From Rhodanobacteraceae bacterium (GTDB lineage: Bacteria > Acidobacteriota > Terriglobia > Terriglobales > Acidobacteriaceae), in NCBI GenBank assembly GCA_025350865.1, contig JANXWZ010000238.1:80453-144452 (forward strand): a DNA stretch of 64,000 nucleotides, given 5' to 3'. This document shows, piece after piece, positions 7,941 to 16,562 of the stretch. The position numbers and the translations under genes are program-made. The notes below the pieces were generated by a model. The model did no database searches and was not told the DNA's origin. It saw only the letters and a list, made by a program, of their open reading frames with translations. How positions within the stretch are numbered: the stretch's first letter is position 1; every line of letters begins with the position of its first letter.

Positions 7941-9578
7941 ATGCGGAAATTCGCGATGCAGGACTACGCAACGGCAGTGAGTGGGCGATGGATAAAGCAC
8001 GCAGCAGTTCTGGGACTCGCTGCGACCTGTGCGGCTGCGTCCGGACAGACCAGCGGCGGGGTCTTCCAGGTCACAAACATTCTTTCCGACGGCTTTGTTC
8101 CGGCGGCGAACACCGATGTCGCCTTCGTCGATCCGTGGGGCGTATCAGGAGCCAAGACCCTGTGGATCAACACGGCCGCAACCGGGTTCAGCTATGTCGT
8201 GCCTATCGTTACGCCTGCCCCGCCAACGCCAGCGGTTTCCTTTAAAGCCGTTGTGCCGCCAGCGCCTGGTACCACGGGAGTCGGTCAGCCCACCGGAACG
8301 ATCCAGAACACGACTGCGTCAGGGTTCGTTCTTTCCAATGGAGCAAAGGCGTCGTTCCTGTTTGCAACCCTGGATGGGACCGTGTCTGGATGGAACGGGG
8401 CACAGGCCGCCCAAGGTCAGCTCTCCCTGATTGCCATCAACAACAGCGCGAAGAAGGCCCAATACACCGGCATGGCGTTGGCCACCAATGCCAGCGGAAG
8501 CTACCTTCTGCTGCCGAATTTTGGAGCCGGCGGCAACGTTGAAATTTACAACACCAGCTTTCAGCCCGCGACACTCGCAGGAACATTTACCGACCCTAAC
8601 GTTCCTGCCGGTTACGCACCCTACGCTATTCACGTTATCGGAACTCAGGTGTTCGTGACCTATACCCTCCGCTCGACCACGAATTACCAGGAAACCCTGG
8701 GAACGAACACAGGATTTGTTTCGGTATTCGACGTGAACGGAACCTTCGTCTCGCGAGCGATTACTGGCGGGCTGTTGAATGCACCGTGGGGCGTCGCGAT
8801 AGCTCCCGCAGGCTTCGGCATCTATGCCGGCGCCTTGTTGGTGGGCAACTTCGGCGACGGGTTGATCACCGCCTACAATCCCACGACGTTTGCCTATCTC
8901 GGCACGGTCGCGGACAGCACCGGCAAAGCGATCGCGTATCCGGGACTCTGGGAGATTTTTTCCAACGCAAACGGGAATCCTGCGGCACTCTACTTTGTCG
9001 CCGGGCTCGCCAACGAGTCTCACGGGTTGTATGGATCGATCGCAAACTCCACGACAGCGACCAGCACTCCGACCTTCAACCTGAGCAGCGCGACCAAAGT
9101 GGCGTCCGTTGCGGTCGGATCGACGACGACGGTAGGCCTTAGCCTTGCTCCAGTCAACTCCTTCAACGGAACGGTTTCCATGAGTTGCACCGGACTCCCG
9201 GCAGGTGCTACATGCCAGTTCGGCACCGGCTTCGTCAGCATCTCTCCCACTGCGCCGACGACGGCATCGGTGACGATTACAACGCAGGCCAAGGTCGGAA
9301 GCCTGGTCCGTCCGATGGGACGTGGCGCGGCGGCAGGGATTGTCGTTGCGTTGATGCTGCCTTTCGGCGCGATTGCTCTTGGACGGCGTCGGAGACAGCT
9401 CGCCGGACTGCGGTTGGCCCTGATGTTGGCGCTGAGCGTCGCGACAGTAGGACTCTTCTCTGGTTGCAGTACCGCACTCAGCATTCCTGCGACGCCCACG
9501 GGAACTTCGAACGTGACGATCACCGCGACGTCACCCAGCGCTACGCAATCGACGGTGGTCGCCCTCACCGTTCAATGA
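7941..9578 (+). CDS. Secreted TIGR03118-family protein with Ig-like domain and membrane-hairpin C-terminus
   Basis: A 545-residue exported protein with an N-terminal signal peptide (hydrophobic stretch ending near AATCAAASGQ). Residues ~35-370 match the TIGR03118 beta-propeller-like family of unknown function (VDPWGVSG, PTGTIQNT, SGWNG, APWGVAIAP). An Ig-like domain follows (FNGTVSMSCTGLPAGATC). The end is a helix, an arginine cluster RRRR, a second helix finishing in LFSGCS, and a Thr/Ser-rich tail ending VALTVQ. The same C-terminal plan recurs in the GH28 protein at 43724. GAGG six bases upstream supports the start. A strong terminator follows at 9603. Confidence 0.82.
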   Translation: MRKFAMQDYATAVSGRWIKHAAVLGLAATCAAASGQTSGGVFQVTNILSDGFVPAANTDVAFVDPWGVSGAKTLWINTAATGFSYVVPIVTPAPPTPAVSFKAVVPPAPGTTGVGQPTGTIQNTTASGFVLSNGAKASFLFATLDGTVSGWNGAQAAQGQLSLIAINNSAKKAQYTGMALATNASGSYLLLPNFGAGGNVEIYNTSFQPATLAGTFTDPNVPAGYAPYAIHVIGTQVFVTYTLRSTTNYQETLGTNTGFVSVFDVNGTFVSRAITGGLLNAPWGVAIAPAGFGIYAGALLVGNFGDGLITAYNPTTFAYLGTVADSTGKAIAYPGLWEIFSNANGNPAALYFVAGLANESHGLYGSIANSTTATSTPTFNLSSATKVASVAVGSTTTVGLSLAPVNSFNGTVSMSCTGLPAGATCQFGTGFVSISPTAPTTASVTITTQAKVGSLVRPMGRGAAAGIVVALMLPFGAIALGRRRRQLAGLRLALMLALSVATVGLFSGCSTALSIPATPTGTSNVTITATSPSATQSTVVALTVQ

Positions 9579-9602
9579 GGTTGTACCTGACGGTCACTAG
9601 CC

Positions 9603-9634
9603 AGCCGCCCCTCACCCGGGGCGGCTTCTTTTTT
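9603..9634 (+). terminator. Rho-independent terminator
   Basis: A perfect 9-bp GC-rich stem, AGCCGCCCC / GGGGCGGCT, around the loop TCACCC, followed by TCTTTTTT. It ends the TIGR03118 gene and lies before the convergent hpt gene. Confidence 0.92.
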
Positions 9635-9681
9635 GCGGAATTGTTGCAGATGGTGTCCGATACCGGACGGAGCTTCCAAGA

Positions 9682-10260
9682 CTAGTGGCCAGCCGGTGTC
9701 TCAGGATAGATGCGAATGTCCGCCACGTTGCGGTACACCTCGGCGTAGTCCATGCCGTAGCCGATGACGAAGCGGTTGGGAATCGAGAAGGCAATGTAGT
9801 CGGCTTCGATAGGCACCAGGCGGCGTTCGGGCTTGTCCAGGCAGGTGGCGATCTTCAGCGAGGCGGGCTTGTGCTGGAGCATCAGGCCGCGCAGATAGCT
9901 GAGCGTGAGTCCCGTGTCGAGAATGTCTTCGACGATGATCACGTGCTTGCCTTCGATCGGGTTATCGATGTCCTTGATCAGCTTGACGGCACCGGAAGAA
10001 ACCCGAGCGCGGCCGTAGCTTGAGACCGCAACGAAGTCGAAGGTGTTGGAGATGGTGATGGCGCGGGCCAGGTCCGCGAGGAAAATTGCGGCACCCTTGA
10101 GGACTCCGATGAGAACGATGGGCTGACCGCTATCCTGACCGGCGTATTCGGCCGAGATCTGCGCACCAATTTCGGCCACGCGCTGGGCGATCTGTTCTTT
10201 GCTGAAGAGGATTTCCATGGAAGAGGCGGGCGGAAAGACTGGAGCGGTGTTCGTCGACAT
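9682..10260 (-). CDS. hpt: Hypoxanthine phosphoribosyltransferase
   Basis: 192 residues, a type I phosphoribosyltransferase that salvages hypoxanthine/guanine to IMP/GMP using PRPP. The PRPP-binding motif VIIVEDILDTGLTLSYL and the VLIGVLKGAAIFLADL loop are clear, and the FVIGYGMDYAEVYRN C-terminal base-binding motif is typical of bacterial Hpt. An internal ATG (MEILFSKEQ) could be the real start, but neither site has a convincing ribosome signal. It is monocistronic and convergent with the TIGR03118 gene. Confidence 0.94.
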   Translation of the reverse strand: MSTNTAPVFPPASSMEILFSKEQIAQRVAEIGAQISAEYAGQDSGQPIVLIGVLKGAAIFLADLARAITISNTFDFVAVSSYGRARVSSGAVKLIKDIDNPIEGKHVIIVEDILDTGLTLSYLRGLMLQHKPASLKIATCLDKPERRLVPIEADYIAFSIPNRFVIGYGMDYAEVYRNVADIRIYPETPAGH

Positions 10261-10304
10261 GAGGTATAGGTTAGAGCATTTTAGGGGCGCGTGTCGCGTT
10301 CATT

Positions 10305-10335
10305 TCAGGGCGATATACTGACTGTTGAGCCCTGA
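10305..10335. promoter_or_regulatory. Inverted repeat between hpt and the lgt-family gene
   Basis: TCAGGGC (10305-10311) and GCCCTGA (10329-10335) form a 7-bp inverted repeat with a 17-base spacer. It sits in the divergent promoter region of hpt and the lgt-like gene. It could be an operator or a leader hairpin; nothing in the sequence decides between these. Confidence 0.3.
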
Positions 10336-10355
10336 CCTGCAGATGGCGCAGGGCT

Positions 10356-11243
10356 GTGAGGAATATGTATCCGTATATCCATCTAGGTTCGTTTGAGCTG
10401 GGCACCTTTGGCCTCTTTCTTTGGCTGGCGGCGGTGCTGGCGGGAGTAGTGCTGCATAAGAGCTTTGTCCGCGATGGCGTCGATGCCGATGCGCTGAATG
10501 TCGTGTGCTTTGTCGTTTTGGCAGGAGTGCTTGGAGCCAAGGCGTGGCATGAGCTGCAGGATCCGGCTCTGCTGCGGGATACGATGAAGACGATCTTCGC
10601 GCCTGGGATGAGCCACGTTGGGCAGATCGTGCTTGGCCTGGGCGGATGGATGCGGAGCGGGATCGCCTGGTTTGGCGGACTGGTCGCTGGGATTGCCATG
10701 CTGCTATGGCAAGGCAAGGTCGCCCGGCCGAATGGGATGACGGGATTTAGAGCTGGCGTCCGCATGCTGGACCTTGCGGCTGCTGCAGCTCCGGTTGGCT
10801 ACGGGGTGGGGCGGATCGGCTGCCTGATGAGCGGCGACGGGGACTACGGCTCCATTACGACGTCGAAACTGTGGGGCGTACACATGGCGACCAATGCGCT
10901 GGTGCCGGTGCATCCAGCGGATGCCTTAGTGCTGAACACTCCGCTGTGGGAGCTGCTGGCTGCGCTGGTGATCGCTTGGATGGTGTGGCAGCTTGGGAAG
11001 CAGGCACGTCCGCTGGGATGGCTTACCGCTGTGTACCTTGTGCTGAGTGGGCTGGCCCGGTTTTCGGTGGAGTTCTTCCGCATCAACCCCAAGCTGTATC
11101 TCGGGCAGCACTTCAGCAACGCGCAAATGGCGGCCCTGGGGAGCGTGCTGGTGGGGGCGATTATCCTGGTGGCGGTGCGGTCGAAAGAGCCGGTTGGTGG
11201 CCCGGCGGAGATGCCGGTTCGGCTGGAGCAGTCGGCGGCTTAG
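10356..11243 (+). CDS. lgt: Prolipoprotein diacylglyceryl transferase family protein
   Basis: A 295-residue polytopic inner-membrane protein with about seven hydrophobic segments. It aligns with Lgt at the signature (GYGVGRIGCLMSGDGDYG) and at the C-terminal arginine/glutamate region (LARFSVEFFR). Lgt attaches diacylglycerol to the lipobox cysteine of prelipoproteins. It is divergent: the conserved His-Gly-Gly segment reads AWFGGL and the usual Asn after GRxG is Cys. It belongs to the GDGDYG subgroup. Whether it is the main Lgt or a paralogue cannot be decided here. The start is either GTG at 10356 or ATG at 10365; both ribosome sites are closely spaced. Confidence 0.75.
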   Translation: MRNMYPYIHLGSFELGTFGLFLWLAAVLAGVVLHKSFVRDGVDADALNVVCFVVLAGVLGAKAWHELQDPALLRDTMKTIFAPGMSHVGQIVLGLGGWMRSGIAWFGGLVAGIAMLLWQGKVARPNGMTGFRAGVRMLDLAAAAAPVGYGVGRIGCLMSGDGDYGSITTSKLWGVHMATNALVPVHPADALVLNTPLWELLAALVIAWMVWQLGKQARPLGWLTAVYLVLSGLARFSVEFFRINPKLYLGQHFSNAQMAALGSVLVGAIILVAVRSKEPVGGPAEMPVRLEQSAA

Positions 11244-11272
11244 GATCGGTCGCGTAGCTCGGTCATTCTCGT

Positions 11273-11309
11273 TCCCACTCATCGCGATGAGCTGCGATGA
11301 ATGGGGCAC
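11273..11309. repeat. Palindromic repeat of the ATGGGGCACCC family, copy 2
   Basis: TCCCACTCATCGCGATGAGC is followed by TGCGATGAATGGGGCAC. This imperfect palindrome is very close to the copy at 2188-2227. It lies between the lgt-like gene and the aqpZ remnant. Confidence 0.75.
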
Positions 11310-11334
11310 GGAGAGGGTTGCGGTGGCTTCGAGG

Positions 11335-12059
11335 TTAGTCCTTGGCCATAGCTTCGCGGATTGGCTCCTGCGGTGCGGCGAAGAAGGCAGTGGAGATGAA
11401 CCCGCCAAGAACTGCGCCCAGGATCGGTGCGACCCAGAACAACCACAGCTGCGACAAGGCCCAGCCACCCGCGAAGATAGCGACTGCTGTCGAACGCGCC
11501 GGGTTGACCGACGTGTTGGTGACCGGGATGCTGATCAGGTGGATCAGCGTGAGGCCAAGGCCAATTGCGATGGGCGCGAAGCCTTTCGGTGCGCGCTCGT
11601 CCGTCGCTCCGAGGATGATGAGCAGGAAGAATGCGGTAAGGACAACCTCGGCGACGAAGCAGGCGAGCAGCGAGTAGTGATCTGGTGAGTGGTCGGCATA
11701 GCCATTCGAGGCGAAGCCGCCGGTGACGAAACCGGGCTTGCCGCTGGCGATCAGGTAGAGGACGGAAGCCCCGCGATTCCACCGGCGACCTGCGCGATGA
11801 TGTAGCCGGGAAGATCCTTCAGCGGGAATCGTTTGCCGATAACGAGACCAATCGAGACGGCGGGGTTGAGATGACAACCGGAGACGTGACCGATAGCAAA
11901 AGCCATCGTTAGAACGGTAAGTCCGAAAGCGAGTGAGACGCCTACGAAGCCGATGCCGAGGGTTGGATAGCCCGCAGCCAGAACTGCGCTTCCGCAGCCC
12001 CCGAAGACGAGTCAAAAAGTGCCGAAGAATTCTGCCGCAATACGCTTGCTTGGATGCAT
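11335..12059 (-). pseudogene. aqpZ: Aquaporin Z, inactivated by a nonsense codon and a frameshift
   Basis: Read in the correct frames, this is a full-length AqpZ water channel of ~240 residues. The first half starts at ATG 12059 ([15 protein letters not shown]) and contains the first NPA motif (CHLNPAVS). The second half, in the track ORF 11335-12015, contains [16 protein letters not shown], the second NPA motif. Two lesions separate them. Codon 16, Trp in AqpZ (GTFWLVFGG), is TGA at 12012-12014. Near 11772 a G-run appears one base short (GCGGGGCTTCC), shifting the frame between GGIAG and [10 protein letters not shown]. No functional channel can be made without two recoding events. Confidence 0.9.
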
Positions 12060-12163
12060 GTCGTGCCTTTCGTGCTGGGTGGAGTAGTCAAGTGCCGGGT
12101 GGCATCGTTGACGGGTCTACTGGGCCCAATTGCGCGAACGCCGAAGTTTAGCACGGCTTGCTG

Positions 12164-13294
12164 CTACGGCTTGTAGTTGCTGTAGTTGATGTCGAAGAGC
12201 GTGCGGCGCGCGCTGAACTTCACGTAGGAGTCGCCATTGGGGACGACTGTGGAGAGGATCGTGGAATGAGTCGGCAGAACATACGGTGTTCCACCGACCA
12301 TGAGCGGTTCGTAATCGATGCGTATGTCTTCCTGGTGCACGAAGTCCGTGACCTTCGGATCAGCTTTGGTGATCAGGCGCAGGATGAGCCCGGTTTTTGC
12401 GTCGACGAACAGCTCCCCATGGTAACCGGTCGCTGTTTTGAACGGAACGAACGAAGTCGCGGTGCCGGAGTTTCCACTGAACTGCATACCGCTCCCGATG
12501 TGCTCCAGCTCAGGAAAGCAGCAGTAGTTGACCTTGTAGGAGGATTGCTTGCGCGGGATACTGAACGCAAAAACTGCAATCTGGCGGTCGTTGATGGTCT
12601 GCCAGCGAAGCCACGTGGGCGTGGACTTGCCCAGGTCGCCGAGCACCGCAAGCAGCGAGAGTCCGGGCACAGTCTGTGAAATTTGACCAAGTTGACCGCC
12701 CGGATCCTTCTGCTTCACATATCCCGGCGCGTCTTCTACACCCGCCTGGGTGTTGATATGAAGCGTCTCCTGATTGATCAGCGATAGGTAGACCGGTTCG
12801 GCTATCTCCGAGTAGCCATTGGCGTTCGACATGCTGCCGCCGTTGCCGGACGTGTTCTTGATATAGCTGACGCCATTCTGGAAGCGCACGCTCTTCTTGT
12901 CTGCTGTCAGTTTTGGGATTTTGGGAAATGTCTCGGTTACGATCATCACAGCCTTTTTGAGTAACTCCGCCTGTTCGGCGGCGGTGGGAGCCGGGTCCTT
13001 CGGGACGTCCGTCGCGGGGGGCGCGAGCTGGGAGCTATCGAGCAGCAGCAGTATGATCTGCTCCGTAGTCCTGGGACCTGGATGCTCGTCAAGCAAGCCC
13101 TTGAGGACCTTCGGAGTGAGTTGCTCGCTCAGGTGAATCTCCTGAAGCTTGATCGCGATTTCGGTGTCCGATTTGTGAGCGGCGATCAGGCCCTGCACGA
13201 GCCGAGTGAGCTCGGCGACTGTGCTAGGCGGTACAGCTGCCACAGCCACGATCGTGGCGAAGACGACTGAGAGGGCTACAAGTAGCTTTTTCAA
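12164..13294 (-). CDS. Secreted protein of unknown function
   Basis: About 376 residues with a clear signal peptide (KKLLVALSVVFATIVAVAA). The early part is helical and rich in Leu/Glu. The second half is beta-rich (FQNGVSYIKNTSGNGG, ELFVDAKTGLILRLITKAD, YVLPTHSTI), which loosely resembles lipoprotein-carrier-like or outer-membrane-associated acidobacterial proteins. I do not recognise a named family. The track start TTG at 13300 lies almost on top of the ribosome site. TTG at 13294 has AAGGA seven bases upstream and gives a standard signal-peptide start. Confidence 0.7.
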   Translation of the reverse strand: MKKLLVALSVVFATIVAVAAVPPSTVAELTRLVQGLIAAHKSDTEIAIKLQEIHLSEQLTPKVLKGLLDEHPGPRTTEQIILLLLDSSQLAPPATDVPKDPAPTAAEQAELLKKAVMIVTETFPKIPKLTADKKSVRFQNGVSYIKNTSGNGGSMSNANGYSEIAEPVYLSLINQETLHINTQAGVEDAPGYVKQKDPGGQLGQISQTVPGLSLLAVLGDLGKSTPTWLRWQTINDRQIAVFAFSIPRKQSSYKVNYCCFPELEHIGSGMQFSGNSGTATSFVPFKTATGYHGELFVDAKTGLILRLITKADPKVTDFVHQEDIRIDYEPLMVGGTPYVLPTHSTILSTVVPNGDSYVKFSARRTLFDINYSNYKP

Positions 13295-13373
13295 GGGCAA
13301 ATCCTTCTGAGCGAACCAGACTAAGAGTGAGTTTGTGTCTGGAGAAGTGTAGCTCAGGCTGATTTTGTATTAG

Positions 13374-14060
13374 TCACAGACACTTGAGGTAGGCCTTGGC
13401 CTCTTCGAGCTCGGGGAATAGGCGCTCCTCCGCCTGGAACTCGCGGGAGTGGACACAGCGGCGGCCAGCCTTGACGCGGACAGGATGCTTGAGGTGCAAC
13501 ATCTCGTGATACAGCAGATACTCGATGGCGCAGCGCGGGGTGTCAGCCCGGTCAAAGACGCGGGAGACAACGATGGTGTTATGGGCGGCGTCGTAGTGGC
13601 CCAGCATGCGTCGGGCGTGGTGCGCCGACCAGGTGAGAGTGGGGCGCCCCAGCAGGCCGTGGAAGAACCGGAGGTTAATGGCGTCGAAAACCTCATTGAG
13701 GTCGTAGAAGTGGCCCACCGGTGTGGAGATTCGCTTGCGTCCGCGAGTAATGCGGATGTGCTCGGCTCCCTTGGCGACAGCCTCCGAGCGGACATAGCGG
13801 CGGTACCGGTCCGCGTGCGATGGCACGATCGGTTTGCGGTACAGCTTGGCCAGCAGGATGTGCGCAATGGCGTGATGGACAGTCTCCGGCGAAGCTTCGA
13901 GGAGGTCTGAAAGACGCACGTGGAGTGTGCCATCTTTTAGCCGGATCGTCGTGTTGAGGGACGTAAATCGGCGAAAACGAATGTCGAGCGCAGGCATGGG
14001 AGCGCGGGGCCGAAGCTCGCGATATTGATGCTCGAAGATTGGGATCAGGGACACCGGCAC
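13374..14060 (-). CDS. SprT/YgjP-like zinc metallopeptidase domain protein
   Basis: 228 residues. The C-terminal third has the zinc-binding motif YHEMLHLKHP (HExxH plus a further His three residues on), followed by SREFQAEERLFPELEEAKAYL, as in SprT-like and YgjP-type proteins. The N-terminal half (FTSLNTTIRLKDGTLHVRLSD, HHAIAHILLAKLYRKP) also fits that group. There is no signal peptide, so it is probably cytoplasmic. The start is GTG at 14060. The function in bacteria is not established; proteolysis of DNA-bound proteins is known for eukaryotic SPRTN relatives. Confidence 0.72.
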   Translation of the reverse strand: MPVSLIPIFEHQYRELRPRAPMPALDIRFRRFTSLNTTIRLKDGTLHVRLSDLLEASPETVHHAIAHILLAKLYRKPIVPSHADRYRRYVRSEAVAKGAEHIRITRGRKRISTPVGHFYDLNEVFDAINLRFFHGLLGRPTLTWSAHHARRMLGHYDAAHNTIVVSRVFDRADTPRCAIEYLLYHEMLHLKHPVRVKAGRRCVHSREFQAEERLFPELEEAKAYLKCL

Positions 14061-14100
14061 GTTAGCTTTAGGTTAACATGCCGAGCCGCGTACAGGTAGA

Positions 14101-14670
14101 TCAGGAACGGGGTCTGGGCTTGGATCTGCCGTCGTCCTTGGGCGGCGGATGTGCAGGAAACCATGCCTTTTGCTCATCGACCATCCGGGTTGCCGACTCA
14201 TGGATGTCGGCCAGCGTTTCGAGGGCGAATTTGCGCGCGATCTTGTAGGGTTCATTATCCGGTGGAGTGCGGATTGATGTGCCCCAGCGCTCGGCCGCTG
14301 CCAGCACCTTGGGCAGCACCTTGCGAATGTCGCGGTGGTGCTGGCTGTAGTCGTCCAGGTTGTCTTCGAGGTCCTCGGCGATAGAGGAGAACTGCTCCAT
14401 CAGGTCGTGGATATCCTGATCGCGGCCCGGTTGCCGTTTGCCGGTCGCAAGCTTGTCGATGCCTTTCGTGCGCTGGTCTAAGAAGTCGATAAACGCCAGA
14501 ATGCGGTCCGGAGGGTAGTAAGCGGTGTCGCGGAGCTTATCCACCTCAGCATCGGAGAGCGCCGATTCGCGTTGCTGGGCGCGCAGGGAATGCGCGAGGA
14601 AGAAGACGAGGAACAGGGAGAGGATACCCAGAACTTTCCCGCGGAAGATCGAACGTGCCCAGCGAGCCAT
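14101..14670 (-). CDS. Hypothetical exported or membrane-anchored helical protein
   Basis: About 189 residues from ATG 14670, which lies two bases after the preceding stop. The track start is a TTG overlapping that stop. There is one N-terminal hydrophobic helix (KVLGILSLFLVFFLAHSLRAQ), then a charged helical domain and a Pro/Lys/Arg-rich end. No family is recognised. It forms a two-gene unit with the gene at 14673, which is also a small exported helical protein. The two products may act together in the periplasm (inference). Confidence 0.65.
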   Translation of the reverse strand: MARWARSIFRGKVLGILSLFLVFFLAHSLRAQQRESALSDAEVDKLRDTAYYPPDRILAFIDFLDQRTKGIDKLATGKRQPGRDQDIHDLMEQFSSIAEDLEDNLDDYSQHHRDIRKVLPKVLAAAERWGTSIRTPPDNEPYKIARKFALETLADIHESATRMVDEQKAWFPAHPPPKDDGRSKPRPRS

Positions 14671-14672
14671 TA

Positions 14673-15143
14673 TCAATGAGCGAAAACCTGCGCGAGTAAC
14701 TCATCGTGCAACTTGTCCAGCCGCTTGAGGGTGGCCTGAAGCAGGTACGAATCATCGGTCGATATAACGTGCATCAACTGGGTCAGCCGATAGGTGGCGA
14801 GGTGCATCAGCATCTCTGCATTCTTCACACGCTTGCTGGTCTTGCCGAGGTTGGCATGGATACGGTCCGCGTAGGCCTGCACCTTCTCAAGTGAAGCGGT
14901 GGCCTGGTCCATATCGCCGGCGGCAACCTGCTTTCCGGCTATTTCCACATAATCGTGGACAAGCTGCGTGAAGAGGAATGGCTGCTCGTTGATCTGGGCG
15001 TGCTCAGCTCGCTGTTCGAGCTCTGCGAGAGCGGCTGCATCCACCACATTATCTGCGATCAAACCGGACGCGCGGGCCTGGGGGAGTACGAGGGCGGAAC
15101 CTAAGACGAGGAGGAGAACGGAGTTGGCAACTGAGATTCTCAT
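14673..15143 (-). CDS. Hypothetical secreted helical protein
   Basis: 156 residues with a signal peptide (ISVANSVLLLVLGSALVLPQARASG), then an all-helical domain with heptad-like Leu spacing (LAELEQRAEHAQ, ATLKRLDKLHDELLAQV). No known family. AAGG seven bases upstream supports the start. It is the first gene of the pair with 14101 and follows the TPR gene by 27 bp, so uvrA-TPR-this-14101 could be one long transcript. Confidence 0.65.
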   Translation of the reverse strand: MRISVANSVLLLVLGSALVLPQARASGLIADNVVDAAALAELEQRAEHAQINEQPFLFTQLVHDYVEIAGKQVAAGDMDQATASLEKVQAYADRIHANLGKTSKRVKNAEMLMHLATYRLTQLMHVISTDDSYLLQATLKRLDKLHDELLAQVFAH

Positions 15144-15170
15144 GTTGCACCTTCTATCGACTGGTTAACT

Positions 15171-16562
15171 TCACTTCATCGGTGCGAGGGCGATGATTCG
15201 ATGACGAGCTTCGAATTCTTCGTCCGGATTTAACCCCTTGGATGCTTCCAGAAACTGTTTGTATGCTTCGATCGCAACTTTTGTGTGGTGGAGCTTGTCG
15301 TGTGAAATCGCCGTGAGGAACAAAACAGGAGCCGAAGTTGGAAGAACTGTACCACGGATTTGTAGCGCCTGCAATGCCATCACCGGATCATGGTTGGATG
15401 AAGCTGCGAAGGCAAGATCGCCAGCGGCATTCCCAAGATCGCCGGGAGTAGGGAAAAGAGTCGGCTGGCTGACGACCCGAGTTAGAATCTCCTGAGCATC
15501 CGCAAAGCGCAGCAGGTGGATGAGCGCCCGCGCCCGGTCGTCCACCAGCGTTCCATCGCGCGGGCTTTGCAGGTAGAGCTTCGCCAGCAGAGGCTCGGCG
15601 TTGGCGTAGTCCTTTTGCTCAAGATAGATGTTCGAGAGAAGGCGGCCGATGTTGGTGTCGGAGGGGTTGGCCTCATGGAGGCGCTGCACCATCGGCAGGG
15701 CAAGATCGGTCTTGCCCTGGCTAGCGTACAGCGTCGCAAGCTGAACAGTCAGGGTTGGATCGTCGGGATGGGCCACGAGAGCCGCAGAAAGCAGCGCCTC
15801 GGCCTCCGGGGCACGCAGTTCCTTGACGAGCAGGCGTGCGAGCGATGCTGAGGCCGCGGGATCGTTTGGCGTTGCGGCCAGTACCCGGCGGTACGCAGCT
15901 TCGGCGGCTGCCCCGCCGTTAGTGGCGGCACCGGCCAACTCCGCGCTGAGCAGGGTGTCTTCGGGCGATTCGGGGCTTAGCTTGAGGGCTTGGAGAAGTT
16001 CATCGCGGGCATCGGTGGGACGAGTCTTCTGGTGGATCCGGGCGAGCGCGCGGAAGGCTCGGGCCTTTGGGGCAGGGTCGCCTTCCGAAAGCTTGGTAGC
16101 TGCCAGTAGTTCCGTGCGGGCGGCGGGCAGGTTGCCGCTGCGCGCCAGCAGGAGGCCGAGCGCTACGCGTGGTTCCAGGAAGTTGGCATCGTCGGCAATG
16201 GATGCGCGATAGCTTTGCTCGGCCTGGCCGCACATGTCCAGCGCGTCCTGAGTGGAGGCCAGGTCGTACTGGATCCGTGAATCTTTCGGGCTGGCAGCGG
16301 CCAGGGGAGTGAGGAGCTTCAAAGCTTTCTCGTAGTCATGCGCGTCGATTGCTGCGTTGGCCGCGTCGATCACCGGGCTGGGGGTGGCGGTGCGGGTTTG
16401 GAGATTGGTGGCGAAGTCCTGGGCCGCAATTGGCGAGGTGACGGCAAGCAACAGCAAGAGCGGGCCGATTGCGAGTCTACGTTCCCACCCAAGCCGCGAA
16501 GAGGCCCCGGCGTCGATGGGGGACCCTGAGATTCGTGTTTGGGCCATGATGGTAAGACTCAT
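15171..16562 (-). CDS. Secreted TPR-repeat protein
   Basis: 463 residues. The N-terminus has a hydrophobic export segment (LAIGPLLLLLAVTSPIAAQD). The rest is a run of ~34-residue TPR-like helices (for example YEKALKLLTPLAAASPKDSR, YANAEPLLAKLYLQSPRDG), a scaffold for protein-protein contacts, probably periplasmic. No catalytic domain is visible. Its ATG overlaps the uvrA stop in ATGA, so it is translationally coupled to uvrA. The functional link is unclear. An internal ATG (MAQTRISG) is an alternative start. Confidence 0.85.
   Translation of the reverse strand: MSLTIMAQTRISGSPIDAGASSRLGWERRLAIGPLLLLLAVTSPIAAQDFATNLQTRTATPSPVIDAANAAIDAHDYEKALKLLTPLAAASPKDSRIQYDLASTQDALDMCGQAEQSYRASIADDANFLEPRVALGLLLARSGNLPAARTELLAATKLSEGDPAPKARAFRALARIHQKTRPTDARDELLQALKLSPESPEDTLLSAELAGAATNGGAAAEAAYRRVLAATPNDPAASASLARLLVKELRAPEAEALLSAALVAHPDDPTLTVQLATLYASQGKTDLALPMVQRLHEANPSDTNIGRLLSNIYLEQKDYANAEPLLAKLYLQSPRDGTLVDDRARALIHLLRFADAQEILTRVVSQPTLFPTPGDLGNAAGDLAFAASSNHDPVMALQALQIRGTVLPTSAPVLFLTAISHDKLHHTKVAIEAYKQFLEASKGLNPDEEFEARHRIIALAPMK

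Noticed and set aside
12012-12014. TGA in aqpZ as selenocysteine or a recoded Trp codon
   Set aside because: The position is Trp in AqpZ, no SECIS-like hairpin is obvious, and other genes here end in TGA, so a normal stop is the simplest reading.
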